DNA of 28,045 bases from HK-STAS-PATE-42 sp964461505. GTDB lineage: Bacteria; Patescibacteriota; Saccharimonadia; Saccharimonadales; HK-STAS-PATE-42. Every line of letters starts with the position of its first letter. Positions within the stretch are counted from its first letter, which is position 1. The translations under genes and the position numbers were made by a program. Location: positions 1-28,045 of the forward strand of contig CAYWUW010000009.1 in assembly GCA_964461505.1 (NCBI GenBank), written 5' to 3'. The notes beneath the pieces were generated by a model, which saw only the letters and a program-made list of their open reading frames with translations, was not told where the DNA came from and did not search any database. Of this stretch, positions 27,985 to 28,045 are shown piece after piece.

Positions 27985-28045
27985 GGGGCTGTAGCTCAGC
28001 TGGTTAGAGCACCTGCCTCTTAAGCAGGGTGTCGAGGGTTCGAGC
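27985..28045 (+). tRNA. tRNA-Lys (anticodon CTT), 3' part beyond the window
   Basis: The acceptor arm GGGGCTG (27985-27991), the TA linker, D-stem GCTC / GAGC and the anticodon stem CCTGC / GCAGG (28012-28016, 28024-28028) are clear. The loop CTCTTAA gives anticodon CTT at 28019-28021, reading AAG lysine. The T-arm starts GAGGGTTCGAGC and the window ends before its 3' half. The gap 27836-27984 holds TAAGCTTA (27915) and a degenerate GTCCTGAGC repeat near 27863. Confidence 0.93.

Overview
This is a compact, standard-code bacterial segment of roughly 43-44% GC. It looks like a member of Candidatus Saccharibacteria (TM7) or a close Patescibacteria relative. The reasons are short housekeeping proteins, few Shine-Dalgarno sequences, a reduced HrcA, an RNase J, lone ATP-cone and small membrane proteins, and a Pro/Ala-rich protein with a conserved helical C-terminus. 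TGA is used as a stop (tilS), which argues against the TGA-recoding CPR lineages. The lineage call is an inference from gene content, not a database match.

Layout, left to right. Positions 1-221 hold two inverted GC-rich repeat copies. Then come lepB (minus strand) and a plus-strand cell-envelope run: LCP-family protein, polytopic membrane protein, HtrA protease. A hairpin-repeat array (about 5094-5290) precedes rpsO. The usual rpsO-pnp pair is split by an unrecognised minus-strand gene (5678-6310). After pnp comes a repeat-flanked GIY-YIG gene, then tsaD and RNase J. Next are a YdcF-like gene and a pentapeptide-repeat gene, which look acquired. An ATP-cone protein and a second hairpin-repeat array (15082-15505) follow. 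A minus-strand block then encodes two membrane proteins, a MacB-type ABC permease with its LolD-like ATPase, and a Pro/Ala-rich protein. It is followed by tilS, ftsH, a GNAT acetyltransferase, a coiled-coil membrane protein, hrcA, a C39-like peptidase, a clamp-loader delta-prime-like gene, an RluA/RluD-type pseudouridine synthase and the 5' part of a tRNA-Lys(CTT).

Themes. RNA turnover and translation (rpsO, pnp, rnj, tsaD, tilS, pseudouridine synthase) and envelope proteostasis (lepB, htrA, ftsH, hrcA) dominate. A CIRCE-like operator sits on the ftsH promoter, and hrcA itself lies 3.3 kb away, so FtsH is probably in the HrcA heat-shock regulon.

The most striking signal is not a gene. The perfect palindrome TAAGCTTA occurs about 65 times by hand scan, against fewer than one expected from composition. 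All but two copies fit the longer consensus YTAAGCTTAR. It lies in genes on both strands, in stop codons and at promoters, but is absent from the genes that look foreign. This resembles HIP1 of cyanobacteria or a DNA-uptake sequence. A second unusual system is a 23-bp palindromic mini-insert found three times at the same position, just before the loop, in otherwise different intergenic hairpins. A second 23-24-bp insert of the same style occurs twice.
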